A stretch of DNA of 64,000 bases from VAYN01 sp964540905 (GTDB lineage: Bacteria; Actinomycetota; Thermoleophilia; Solirubrobacterales; 70-9): NCBI GenBank assembly GCA_964540905.1, contig CAZIOS010000004.1, positions 1 through 64,000 on the forward strand. Direction: 5' to 3'. Position numbers and translations under genes: made by a program. The notes below the pieces were generated by a model. It was not told where the DNA came from and did no database searches. It saw only the letters and a program-made list of their open reading frames with translations. The stretch's first letter is position 1. Each line of letters starts with the position of its first letter. Below, one piece after another: positions 34,702-44,600 of the stretch.

Positions 34702-36074
34702 CTGTTCTTCCTGTGGCGAGGGTGACGGTGATGCCCGCGGCGGCGATGGCCCGCTCGGTGGGGCTTTGTCGCGCCACCGCCGGAGGCCGGGGCAGAAGGC
34801 CCGGTGGCGGGGGAAGACGCGGCGCCCCGGGAGGACTGCGGATCGGTGGGAGCCGCCTGGCCCGCCCCCTCGAAGTCGGCACTCACCGTGCTTGCCTGGT
34901 CCATTGGCACCGTGCACTTCCCGGCTCCCGAGCAGCCCGCCCCCGACCAGCCAGCGAAGCTCGAGCCGGGATCGGGAGTGGCGCTGAGGGTCACGTCTGC
35001 CCCGGAGCGGATCTGCGCCGTGCAGGCAGAGGTGCAGTCGAGCCCGCCGATGCTGCTCCGCACGGCCCCCGTCCCCCTGCCCGTGGCGCTTACCGTGAGG
35101 CCGACGGCGGGGGACTGCGAGGAGCCGACCTGCGAGCCCCTCCCATAGGCGTAGACCGCCGCCAGGTAGGTGTTGCCCGAGGTGACGTAGACGCGGCCGG
35201 TCGATTGGTTGACCGCGATCCCGGGCGGCAGGGCATCGACGATCTCGTATTTGAGCACCCCGAGGTAGGAACCCGTGGGAATGCTGAAGACGTCGACCTG
35301 GGCGGCGGGTTCCTCGGCGTAGGCAGGCTGGAGGTCGTCGACCACGTAGAGGACGCCGTTTGCCCGATCCACCGCCAGGGCGGCGTGGCGCAGCGAGGTA
35401 AAGCCCCCCGGCGGCCCGGCGATCGTCGACTGCGGGGCGGATTTGCTGAGCGCAGGGTCATAGACCTTGACCGTGTTGTCGGAGGCATCGGCGACGTAGA
35501 GGCGCCCGCTCCCGTCGATCGCCAGCCCGTAACCCTCGCCGAGCGTGCCCTCGCCGATTCGAAGCGGGTCGACGCCTTCCATCAGCTGATTGCCGGAGGA
35601 GTCATAGCCGGTGATATAGGTGCGCTCATCGACGTAGACGTCGTCGGTGGCGGGATCTACTGCGACCCCGGTCGGGTGGGTGTCGTCGATCCCGGCCCCG
35701 GCGATCGCCGCCCCCGGCCCAAAGGAGGGGTAGGCGCCGTAGCCGAGCACGCCTCGGTCGAAGTCGTTGACGTAGAGGCGGTCGCTCGAGTCGACGGCGA
35801 GCCCGCAGGGGCCGTCGAGGGGGTCGACATTCGCCAGCTGGGTCAGGTATTCGAGCGGACTGGTGGATTCGTAGACGTCGACCGCGTCGTGGTAGTAGTC
35901 GGCGACGTAGAGGCGACCGTTCGAGTCGACGGCGAGCCCGCAGGGGCCGTCGAAGTAGTTGCTGGTCGGCGTAAAGACGAAGGAGGGATCGCCCGTGGCC
36001 CCCAGGGCCGGGGCAGCGCTGCCCAGCGAAATCAGCGCCACGCAGGCGGCTGTCAGGCAGGCTCGCTTCATCAT
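34698..36074 (-). CDS. Secreted NHL-repeat protein with basic tail
   Basis: A 458-residue protein. The signal peptide ends near residue 25 (SLGSAAPALGA). At least five NHL-type blades follow, with the repeated core DGPCGLAVDSNGRLYVADYY or GVAVDPATDDVYVDE, to about residue 330. Next is a divergent InlB-like repeat (ADVTLSATPDPGSSFAGWSG, GCSGAGKCTVP), then a Ser/Pro/Ala linker and a tail of Arg/His/Lys (HRRRGHHRHPRHRKNR). NHL propellers bind proteins or sugars. Both ends overlap neighbours by 4 bp. Confidence 0.82.
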   Translation of the reverse strand: MMKRACLTAACVALISLGSAAPALGATGDPSFVFTPTSNYFDGPCGLAVDSNGRLYVADYYHDAVDVYESTSPLEYLTQLANVDPLDGPCGLAVDSSDRLYVNDFDRGVLGYGAYPSFGPGAAIAGAGIDDTHPTGVAVDPATDDVYVDERTYITGYDSSGNQLMEGVDPLRIGEGTLGEGYGLAIDGSGRLYVADASDNTVKVYDPALSKSAPQSTIAGPPGGFTSLRHAALAVDRANGVLYVVDDLQPAYAEEPAAQVDVFSIPTGSYLGVLKYEIVDALPPGIAVNQSTGRVYVTSGNTYLAAVYAYGRGSQVGSSQSPAVGLTVSATGRGTGAVRSSIGGLDCTSACTAQIRSGADVTLSATPDPGSSFAGWSGAGCSGAGKCTVPMDQASTVSADFEGAGQAAPTDPQSSRGAASSPATGPSAPASGGGATKPHRAGHRRRGHHRHPRHRKNR

Positions 36075-39000
36075 CGACCTCGCTTCTTGTGGTGTCGTCC
36101 ACGGCGCGCCTGAGCGCACTGCCCGCGGAGCTTGGTCGTGAAGATCGAGCCGATGTTGTTCTGGGCGAGCGCTTTGACGCTGGCCACCGGCGGCGCCGAG
36201 CAGACGTTCGCCGTGTTGACCAAAAGGCCCCGAGAGCCACCGTAGAGGGTCATCACGAAGCGGTTGATCGGGGCGTCGGGGAGATCGGCGAAGGCGGTGC
36301 GGATGCCACCTCCCTTGGCCGGGCCGATCGTGCCCTGCAAAACGATGTGGACGGCGCCGGAATAGAGGGAGGCGACCAGATCGGGGAGGTGGCGAGCGGG
36401 GTCGGAGCGCAAAAAGACGTCGCCGCGCAGCGGTTGGTCGAAGAGCGGCGTGTAGGCGACGGCGTGACCGTAGACGGAGTCGGCCGGGCAGGTCTGGGCG
36501 TCGAACTGCGGCCTGGTACAGATCCCGCGGATGTGTTCTTGGGCGATGAACATCTGATGGGGAATGACCACCGCGATTTCCTTGAGGTTCGAGTCCTTGG
36601 GCCCGCGCGAGGCGAAGGTGGCGCGCAGCTCGGGGAAGGAGTGGCGGCGGACGCCGCCGCGCAGGCGCAGGCCGAGGCGGGGTTTGAAACCGAGGGTGAG
36701 GCAGTTGAGCAGCTGAAAGGGCTCAGAGACGGTCACGTTGGAGTCGTCGGAGGGATCGGCGAAGTTGGCGCCGGAGCCGGTCAGGGTGGATTCGAGCTCC
36801 GATGCTTCGCAGCTCGAGGGGTTGTGGGTGAATTCGGGGCGGTCGATGTAGATGCGGATCTCGCGCAGGTGCAGCGGGATACCGTCGATGATGTGGGGAA
36901 TCGGGTCTGAGGCTCTGGAGTCGATCTGCAGCTGGGCGGTGTGTTCGTCGACGTCGAAGGCGGAGCGGATCACGATCGTGCCGAGATCGAAGGGGCCGAC
37001 CTTGGCCGAGTTGATCGTGACCAAGGAGAGCGGCGCGCCGTGGTAGGGGCCGGCCAGGTAGATGCGCCCCGAGGCGTAGGTGAGCGCCGAGCCGACCCCG
37101 TAGCCGCTCAGGGTGTGGCCAACCTGGCTGGCCGCCGGACAGGAGGGATTGGCGGTCTCTTCGGCGCCCGAGCGGTGCCTGGCGGCTTCGATGTCGGCAT
37201 CGGGGCAGAAGGGGATCCCGGCCAATTTGCCGGTGATCCCCTTGGGCAGGACGAGCGAGTAGGAGGTGATCTCCTGTTCGGAGTCGGTGCGCGAGAGGTG
37301 CACGAAGTAGGGGGTGTAGGAGCCGACGTTCGAGTTGACCCCGCCGGCGACGACCGTGGGCGCGAAGGGCGGCCGCCCCGGGGGCGGGCAGGGACCGGCG
37401 TTGATCCCCGTTTCTATCTGGGAGTTAGTGCTCGAGTGTTTGGCGCCCGGGCCCGACCAGGGGGTGAGGCCGATCTGGGTGGTGGCCGCCCCGCAGGCGG
37501 CCGGGGTGATCAGCGGGGCGCGCTGGCCGGCGCGGAAGTTGAGGTTGAGGTCGGTGTAGGGGAGCTGGGGGAGGCCTTCGAAGGTGGCGGTGATCTGCCC
37601 CGTGCCGGGGTCGGGAACGAGCTTGCCGGCGAGCTTGACGATCACGCCGCGATCGGGGGCGCGGGCGATGAGATAGACCGCGAAGAGGGTGTCGAAGGGG
37701 TTCTCGGCGCCCGCGGTCGCGGTTTTGGGATCGTCGGGGGTGGCGAGGTAGATCGCACCTTCGAAGAGGCCTTCGAAGAGCGGCGTTTCGACCGTGAAGT
37801 CGCCGATCTTCGAGCCGTTGGGGCAGCCCGCCCCCTGGGGGGAGAAGGCGGTCTCGGAGGCGTACTGAGCGGGGGCGCAGCCCACCAGGCCTGCCCCGAG
37901 CGAGGGATTGATCGTCACCCCCGGAGGAAGGGTGACAACCGCGGTGCGGGTCTGGGAGGGAAGCTGGGCGGCGGGGAGGGTGAGTTGAGGGTCGTCGTTC
38001 GAGAGGCGGAAATTGAAGCCCGAGGCCGAGGAGGCCTTGGTGTCGGTGAGGAACCCTTCGGCCGTGGGGGCGAAGGAGAAGCTCTGACAACCGGTTTGAT
38101 CGACCGGGATGCCGACGGAGTTCTCGTTGAATGCCTGGGTCGAGACCTGGGCTGGCTGTTGCCAGGAATCGGCTGAGGCGGTGAAGGCGAGCGGGCCTTC
38201 GCAGCTGGTCGGCAGGGTGAGGTAGGCGAGCGGGGTGTTGCCCGAATTGACCAGGGGATCCCCAACCGAGCATTTGGCCCAGGGGAAGGCCGGTTCTCTC
38301 TCATTGAGGCAATTGCCGCGTTCGCCATTGTGGGAAGCGCTCCAGGGGGTGCCCCAGAGCGCCAGGGAGATGCCGTGGGCGTCGAGGGCCTGGGGGAAGT
38401 CGGTGGCGTCGAGGGAGAGGGCGTAGGAGCCATCGGCGTTGGCGCGGACATCGACGTCGAAGACAACCGGCGAGCCGAGCGGGGAGGCGCCGAGCTGGGC
38501 GGCGACTCCCGGCGGGGGTTCGAGGTTGAAGAGGCCAAAGCGCCGCGTCTGCCCCCCGCCCTGGCTGGTCTCCAACTCGATCGTTCCGACCTGAGTGCGA
38601 TCGGGGCAGCTCTCGCCCGAGCTGCTGGGTTGTTCGAAGGGCGAGCTGCGCGCTGTGCGGAAATCGACGAGTTTGCACTTTTCGAGGGAGCTTGGATTGA
38701 GCAACAGGCCCGGGGGAAGGCCGATCGTCAGGTCGCGCAGGTCGCCGTCGGCGAAGGGAACGCCGGGCTGGCCCTCGAATTCCCCGCCCTGGTTGAGGCC
38801 AAGTTCGAGGTTCATCTGGTAAGGGTGGGTGCCGGCAACCGTTGCGGGCACGTCGCCGTCGGCGAGCACCGATGCGTCAAAGCCGTTCGCTCCCGGCAGG
38901 AAGCCGAAGCCATGCGTGGTTGTGAAGGTGTCGGCAGTGCCGGTGACCGGGCCGCCGGGGTCGCCGTTGTCGGCGATCAGCCGGTAGTAGTAGGTGGTGT

Positions 39001-39298
39001 TGGGAGTGAGGCCGGAGACCGCGGCACGGGCGGGGACCGCGACAGCGCCCGAGCCCGCCGGGGTGTCGGGCGTCCGCTTTGCCCCCGAGAAGTCCGCGGC
39101 GGTGGAGTACTCGAAGTGATAGGTGGTATCGGCGCCGGCTGGGTTGACGGTGCCGATGAGCAGGGCCGAGACGCCCTGGAGGTCGGTCGCGGAGACGGCG
39201 CCGAGGGTCGGCGGCGCCGCTTGGGCTGAGGAAGCAAGCAGAGCAATGCAGAGGTAAACGAAAGCGCCCCCCAGGATCGCCCAGGCTCGACGTCTCAC
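36071..39298 (-). CDS. Large secreted protein A (1075 aa) with basic tail
   Basis: A signal peptide ends near residue 27, then one fibronectin-like beta domain (GADTTYHFEYSTAADFSGAK, SGLTPNTTYYYRLIADNGDP). A long beta-rich region (about 140-1050) follows with regularly placed Cys pairs and repeated phrases such as LPPGLLLNPSSLEKCKLVDF, LAGPYHGAPLSLVTINSAKV and AQEHIRGICTRPQFDAQTCP. The end is basic (RRGRHHKKRGR). The long region is shared with protein B (1117 aa), so they are paralogues. I do not recognise the family. The size and repeats suggest a fibrous or surface-layer-like component. It overlaps both neighbours by 4 bp. Confidence 0.82.
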   Translation of the reverse strand: MRRRAWAILGGAFVYLCIALLASSAQAAPPTLGAVSATDLQGVSALLIGTVNPAGADTTYHFEYSTAADFSGAKRTPDTPAGSGAVAVPARAAVSGLTPNTTYYYRLIADNGDPGGPVTGTADTFTTTHGFGFLPGANGFDASVLADGDVPATVAGTHPYQMNLELGLNQGGEFEGQPGVPFADGDLRDLTIGLPPGLLLNPSSLEKCKLVDFRTARSSPFEQPSSSGESCPDRTQVGTIELETSQGGGQTRRFGLFNLEPPPGVAAQLGASPLGSPVVFDVDVRANADGSYALSLDATDFPQALDAHGISLALWGTPWSASHNGERGNCLNEREPAFPWAKCSVGDPLVNSGNTPLAYLTLPTSCEGPLAFTASADSWQQPAQVSTQAFNENSVGIPVDQTGCQSFSFAPTAEGFLTDTKASSASGFNFRLSNDDPQLTLPAAQLPSQTRTAVVTLPPGVTINPSLGAGLVGCAPAQYASETAFSPQGAGCPNGSKIGDFTVETPLFEGLFEGAIYLATPDDPKTATAGAENPFDTLFAVYLIARAPDRGVIVKLAGKLVPDPGTGQITATFEGLPQLPYTDLNLNFRAGQRAPLITPAACGAATTQIGLTPWSGPGAKHSSTNSQIETGINAGPCPPPGRPPFAPTVVAGGVNSNVGSYTPYFVHLSRTDSEQEITSYSLVLPKGITGKLAGIPFCPDADIEAARHRSGAEETANPSCPAASQVGHTLSGYGVGSALTYASGRIYLAGPYHGAPLSLVTINSAKVGPFDLGTIVIRSAFDVDEHTAQLQIDSRASDPIPHIIDGIPLHLREIRIYIDRPEFTHNPSSCEASELESTLTGSGANFADPSDDSNVTVSEPFQLLNCLTLGFKPRLGLRLRGGVRRHSFPELRATFASRGPKDSNLKEIAVVIPHQMFIAQEHIRGICTRPQFDAQTCPADSVYGHAVAYTPLFDQPLRGDVFLRSDPARHLPDLVASLYSGAVHIVLQGTIGPAKGGGIRTAFADLPDAPINRFVMTLYGGSRGLLVNTANVCSAPPVASVKALAQNNIGSIFTTKLRGQCAQARRGRHHKKRGR

Positions 39299-41604
39299 CG
39301 CCGGCCTCCCCTGTGATGGTGGCGCCTGTCAGGGCGCTTCTTCACGCAGCGGTCGTGGCGCTTGCGAAGGCCGCTGGCGCAGTGCTTGACGTAGTGGACC
39401 GGGGGATTGCCCTTGCCCAGCAGCAGGGTGTCGAGGGTCGGGTCGGTCGGTTCGGAGGGCAGGGACTGGCAGGAGTCGCCTTCGCAGGGGAGTGGCGGCG
39501 GCGGTTCGGGAAAGCCGCCGCCGATCCGCGCGTCGTAGAGGTCGAGGGCGCCGGGGTCCGAGGGAACCAGCGAGTCGTCGGTGAGGAAGAAGGCGTCTGA
39601 GCCATCGGCTGAGGCGTCGACGAAGCTGGCCCCGCCCGCGGAGCGACCGCTGGAGATCAGCGCGAGACAGCCTCCGGCCCGCGCGCAGCTGCCCTCCCCC
39701 TGGGCCTCCCACTGATAGACGTCGTCGACGCCGGCGCCGTCGGCAGAGCTGGTGTTGGTGTCGGTCAGCACCAGGGCATCGGCGGAGTCGAAGAAGACGC
39801 GGCGCCCGTCGGCGGAGAGGACGCGAGGCTCATAGGCGTCGGTGGCCCCGGGAGCGGTGCCGTTGGCGAGCGCGCCGGGGATCGTCGAGGGGCCGATCGG
39901 GCGCTCGCCGGTCGGGTTGCAGGAGATGCAGGCCAGGGTGCCGGCGCCGCTGGCGTCGTAGAGGTAGACCTCGGAATCGGGGCTGTCGGCGATCAGGTCG
40001 GTGCTGTCGTAGCCGCTGAGCGAGGCCGTGGAGACGAAGAGCAATTGCTCCCCGTCGGCTGAGACCCGCGCGGTGCCGGTGGCGGGCGGAGAGTCTTCGG
40101 GGTCGCTGGCGTCGGCCCCCGCCGCCACCTGCGTCGTGACTCCCCCCTGCCATCGCTCGAGGCCGGAGCCGTCCTGGTAGTAGACGACGCTCCCTGAGTC
40201 CGAGGCGCCGAGGACGCCCACCACCCCGCCGGAGGGGGTGAGTTCGGCGCTGGTGCCCGCGCCTGCCGCTTGGTAGCGGTAGAGGTGCCCGGCGGCGGTG
40301 AAGAAGGCGATCGACCCGTCGGTGGAGGCGACCTGGAATTCGGCCGCCGCTTCGAGCGGCTTGGCGATGGCGCCTTCGCGCAAGTAGAGCGTGCCGCCCT
40401 GAGTGAAGTAGACGCGTTCGCCGTCGTCGGAGACTGCGCCCGCCGGGGCCGCGAGCGCCGCGCCCGGAGCCGTGTTGATCAGGCTCAGCCCCCCTCCCGC
40501 ACTCCACTCGTAGAGGTTCTGCGCGGTCGGGTCGCAGCCCGACCCCTGCGGCACCTCGGTTGCGTCGGGGGTGAGCGCCGCGCAGGTCGAGAGCACCACG
40601 TGCTGGAGGTCGGGCGAGGCGCCGGCGAGGCGCAGGTCGAAGTCGGCGGGGGCGAGGTCGAGGTTCGCCGCGTCGGCGGAGGTGAGCAGCGACTGGAAGC
40701 TCCCGGCGCCGTTGTCGCGCAGGTAGTAGTCCTGGTAGCCGGCCGGGGCTTCGGTGCCGGACAGCGGCGGGTTGTCGACGGCGCAGCCCGTGGCGCCGCC
40801 GCGGCAGTGATCGCCGGCCCAGAGCAGAGCGCTCGAGAGGTCCGGGGAGAAGAGCTGGTAGGGAACCCCCTCGTTGGCCGTGTCGTAGGTGCCGGAGAAG
40901 ATCGGGGCGGTGATGTTCTCGGTGCTCCAGCCGGCCCCGGTGCGGGTGGCGAGGTACTGAGAGGCCGGAGGGGCGCCCTGACCGCCGGCGAAGGAGGCGG
41001 CGGAGCCATAGGTGACCGAGTTACCGTCGGCCGCGGCCTGCAGCACGCCCCCGCCGGCGATCGCCCCCGGCGGGTCGACCTGGCCGCCGTTCTTTTCGAC
41101 CGGGGAGACCATCTCCCAGCCGCGGTCATCGGGGAGCAGGGGGCCGGCGGCGGCTGCCTGGGTGGCGAAGGTGAGAGGCGGGGTGGTTTCGACGGTGCCG
41201 GCGGAGTTGTGGGCGAGGAAGCGGTAGCGGTAGGCGGTGGCGGGGGTGAGCGAGAAGGGCAGCTGGGTGACGGTCACGAAGGAGCTGCCCGAGCCGACGC
41301 TCACCTCGCTGCTGGCCGGGACCCGCTGGGCGCCGTTGAAGGGTTCCCGGCTGGCGGCGAGGTTGGCTTCATAGGCGGCCCTGGCGATGTAGTCGACGTG
41401 GTAGGTGGTGGTGAGGCCGTCGGGGTCGATCTGGGCGGAGAGGTGGGCGGTGGTGGAGAAGACGGAGGAGGCCCACGCTTCGCCGAGGATCGGCGGCCCC
41501 GAGGCGGCGGCGGCGCCGGCTCCCGGGCCCAGCGCCAGCGCCAGGGTCGCGAGAATGGCGCCGCCGCCAGAGAGGAGGCGGCGGCGCTTGGGGCCTGAGA
41601 GCAT
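39295..41604 (-). CDS. Secreted TolB-like propeller protein (769 aa) with basic tail
   Basis: A signal peptide (ILATLALALGPGAGAAAASG) is followed by a fibronectin-like domain to about residue 150 (TTTYHVDYIARAAYEANLAA). Residues 155-720 contain WD40/TolB-like blades (SADGEQLLFVSTASLSGYDS, LSADGRRVFFDSADALVLTD, YLYDASGAGTLACISCNPTG). The C-terminus is Lys/Arg/His-rich (KKRPDRRHHHRGGRR). The same propeller type makes up the end of the 2131-residue protein. It may recognise sugars or proteins at the surface. Overlaps its downstream gene by 4 bp. Confidence 0.82.
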   Translation of the reverse strand: MLSGPKRRRLLSGGGAILATLALALGPGAGAAAASGPPILGEAWASSVFSTTAHLSAQIDPDGLTTTYHVDYIARAAYEANLAASREPFNGAQRVPASSEVSVGSGSSFVTVTQLPFSLTPATAYRYRFLAHNSAGTVETTPPLTFATQAAAAGPLLPDDRGWEMVSPVEKNGGQVDPPGAIAGGGVLQAAADGNSVTYGSAASFAGGQGAPPASQYLATRTGAGWSTENITAPIFSGTYDTANEGVPYQLFSPDLSSALLWAGDHCRGGATGCAVDNPPLSGTEAPAGYQDYYLRDNGAGSFQSLLTSADAANLDLAPADFDLRLAGASPDLQHVVLSTCAALTPDATEVPQGSGCDPTAQNLYEWSAGGGLSLINTAPGAALAAPAGAVSDDGERVYFTQGGTLYLREGAIAKPLEAAAEFQVASTDGSIAFFTAAGHLYRYQAAGAGTSAELTPSGGVVGVLGASDSGSVVYYQDGSGLERWQGGVTTQVAAGADASDPEDSPPATGTARVSADGEQLLFVSTASLSGYDSTDLIADSPDSEVYLYDASGAGTLACISCNPTGERPIGPSTIPGALANGTAPGATDAYEPRVLSADGRRVFFDSADALVLTDTNTSSADGAGVDDVYQWEAQGEGSCARAGGCLALISSGRSAGGASFVDASADGSDAFFLTDDSLVPSDPGALDLYDARIGGGFPEPPPPLPCEGDSCQSLPSEPTDPTLDTLLLGKGNPPVHYVKHCASGLRKRHDRCVKKRPDRRHHHRGGRR

Positions 41605-41622
41605 GTGGGTCCTGCCTTTGGC

Positions 41623-44600
41623 CTACCTGCCGGCGTGGCGCTTATGCGAGCGCTTGTGGCGCTTCGCGTGCTTCTTTGACTTCTTCGGGCACTGCGCCTT
41701 CAGCAGCGGGTGGGCTTCGTAGGCGGCGCCGTTGTGGGCGGTGTAGATGACCGTCGCCTTCTGGGGCTTGGCGCAGATGTTGGTCGAGTTCACGAGCAGG
41801 CTTTTGTGGCCCGCGGCGAGCTGCAGGGTGAACTTGGTGAAGGGGGCGTCGGGAACGTATTCGAAGCTGTTGCGGATGCCGCCGTGGATCGAGTCGGTGC
41901 GGCCGTCCGCTTCCAGCTCGATCGGCTGACTCGCCGGGCCACGTAGGTCGGGGACGAGATCGGGCAGCTCGTTGGAGGAGGAACGCAGGTAGACGTTGCC
42001 GGTCAGCGGGTAGCCGAGGATCGGCGTTTGCACCGTGGCGGTGCCGTAGACCGATTCGGCCGGGCATTCGCTGGCGGCGAACTGCACCCGGGTGCAGACG
42101 GTGCCGATGTGTTCCTGGGCGAGGAACTCCGAGTGCGGCAGGGCGACCGAGACCGAGGCCAGGTTGGCCGAGCCTTCGGGCATCGTCAGGGTCGCGGTCA
42201 GCTGCGGGTACTTGCCTCGCTTGATGCCACCCTTGAGTTTGAGCGAGAGCTGGGGCTTGAAGGGCAAACGGCCGCATTCGCCGAGCTGGAAGGGCTCGGA
42301 GAGCTGTGCCGTTTGGCCCAGGGTGGAGAGCAACGAGCCGCTGATCGTGCTCGGGTCGCAGCTGGTCCCGTTGAGGGTGAAGTTCGGCTTGTCGAGGCGC
42401 ACCCTCACCGAGCGCACGTCGAGCGGGATCCCCTGCAGGATCGAGGGGATCGGATCCGAGGTGGCGGTGATCTGCGCCGTGGTCGGGTTGATGTGCAGGG
42501 CGACCCGGGTGACGACGACGCCGAGGTCGAAGGGGCCCGCGACCGCCGGGGTGACGATCGCGAAGCTCAAAGGCGCGCCCTGGTAGGGGCCGGCCATGTA
42601 GACCTTGCCCTGGGTCCAGTAGGGCGAGGGTCCCGCCCCCGCGGCGATGTCGACCGTGCCCACCTGCGAGGCGCTCGGGCAGGAGGGATTGGCCCGCTCG
42701 GCCTGACCGCTCCTGGAGGCGGCGGCGCTGAGCGCGGCGTCCGAGCAGGCCGGGGTGCCGGCGAGCTTGGCGACCAGCCCCGGCGGCGGGCTGGTGATCA
42801 CCTGGGAGAACTGCTGGCTGCCGTCATTGCGTTCGAGGTTGAGCACGAAGGGCGAGAAGGAGCCCGCCAGCGGGGTGATCGTGCCGGCGTCGAAGCTCGG
42901 CGCGTTTGGCTCCTGAGCGGTCGAGGAGACGCAGGCCGAGCCATTGGGGCCGCTGGAGATCGAGTAGTCGTCGTGGGGGGCGACCGGCGGGTTGCCCGAC
43001 CACGGCGTCATCTGCGAGGTGGACGAGTAGGCGCCGCAGGTTTCCGGCGTGCGCAGCGCCGCGTTGGCGCCCTGGAAGAAGCTCAGCTTGAAGTCGGAGA
43101 ACGGCAGCTGGGGGTTTTCGTCGAAGGTGGTGGTCAGCTGCCCGGTCTGCGGGTCGGGTTCGACGTGACCGGCCAGCTTGACAATCACGCCGGTCTGCGG
43201 GTCGTCGATCACGATGTAGATGGCGAGGAGGGAGCCGAAGGGGTTGTCGTGGGGCTTGGCGATGTAGACGGAGCCCTGCAGCGGATCGGCGAGCAGCGGC
43301 GTGTCGACTTCGACCGTGCCGATCTTGGCGGCGTCGGGGCAGCTCGGGTGGTCGGCGGAGAAGTGGATCGGGGTCTGGCCGACCGGCGTCGTCAGCCCGA
43401 TCTGGGCCGAGGAGCAGGCGTCGAGGCCGTTGGCGCCCGAGGGGTTGACCACGAGGCCCTTGGGCAGCGTCACCACCGCCTTCTTCAGGTTGGCGGTGGC
43501 GAGCTGGTTGAGGTTGTCGGTCTGCGGGACGTGGACGTCCACCGAGAGGCCCGTCGGGGAGTCGGCGGCGCTGGTCGTCGGCCGCGCCTGCAGGGTGGGG
43601 GCGAAGGCGAGCGCGGAGCAGCCGCTGACGCCGACCGGGTTGCCGTTTTCGTCGGTGGTCGGAGCGCTTTCGGTGATGAAGTCGCCCGGGTGCTGCCAGG
43701 AGTCGACGCTGAACGTCGTCGCCAGCGGGCCCGAGCAGGCGCTCGGCATCGTCAGGAACGGAGCGCTGTCGGGCGAGACGGGGCAGGTCTGGTTGGTGTT
43801 CTTTGCTGACGTGTCGCAGTAGTCGCCGCGGTTGTAGTCGTGGCTCGGGTCGGTGGGTGAGCCCCAGAGCTCGACGCCCGCGCCCGAGGCGCTCGCGTAC
43901 TGCAGGATGTCCTGGGGCGCCGCGGTGAGGCCGTAGTCGCCGGCGGTGTCGACTCCGCCGAGCAGATGGATGAAGATGCCGAAGCCGCTGACGTTGTAGG
44001 CCAGGTTGGCGGCGGCGCCCGTCGGGGCGACCGTGTTGAAGATCGGATCTTCGAATGGGCTGGGGAATCCGAAGATGCCGACCGTGGTCTGGGCGACGCC
44101 GACGGCGGAGGCGTCGGGGCATTCATTCTGCTCGAGCTGGGCCTCGGTGCAGAGTTCGGGAGTGGCCTGGGGATTGACGACGAACCCGGGTGGAAGGGTG
44201 GCCCTGATGTCCTTGAAGTTGGCGCTCGGCGCGCTGACGGTTTCTGCGCTGTCATAGGAATTGTTGAGCTGAAAGCCGGTGTGGAACAGGTATGGGTGCG
44301 AGCCGGCGGCGGAGACCGGGGCGCCGGCGGCGTCGGTGATATGGGTGCTGAGTTCCTGGAACCCGAACGGAGCGGGTTCGGTGCTGATCGGCGTTTCCTC
44401 GCTGACTGAAGCCGGCGGAGCGCCGCCGCCGGAGACCGAGGCCTGGTTGGTGACCAGGGAGGGCGCGCCGGCGGAGATATCGACGGTCACCCACAGCAGG
44501 AGGGTGTCGCCGGGGTAAAGGACGTCGGTGATCGAGCAGCTCATCGGCGGGCCCTGAGCGCAGGAGGTCGTGGCATAGACAGCGTTGCCGGTGTCTTTGA

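Noticed and set aside
34702..34917. N-terminal extension of the lipoprotein from 34917
   Set aside because: It overlaps the NHL gene tail and would bury the lipobox signal; ATG 34701 with AGGAAG is correct.
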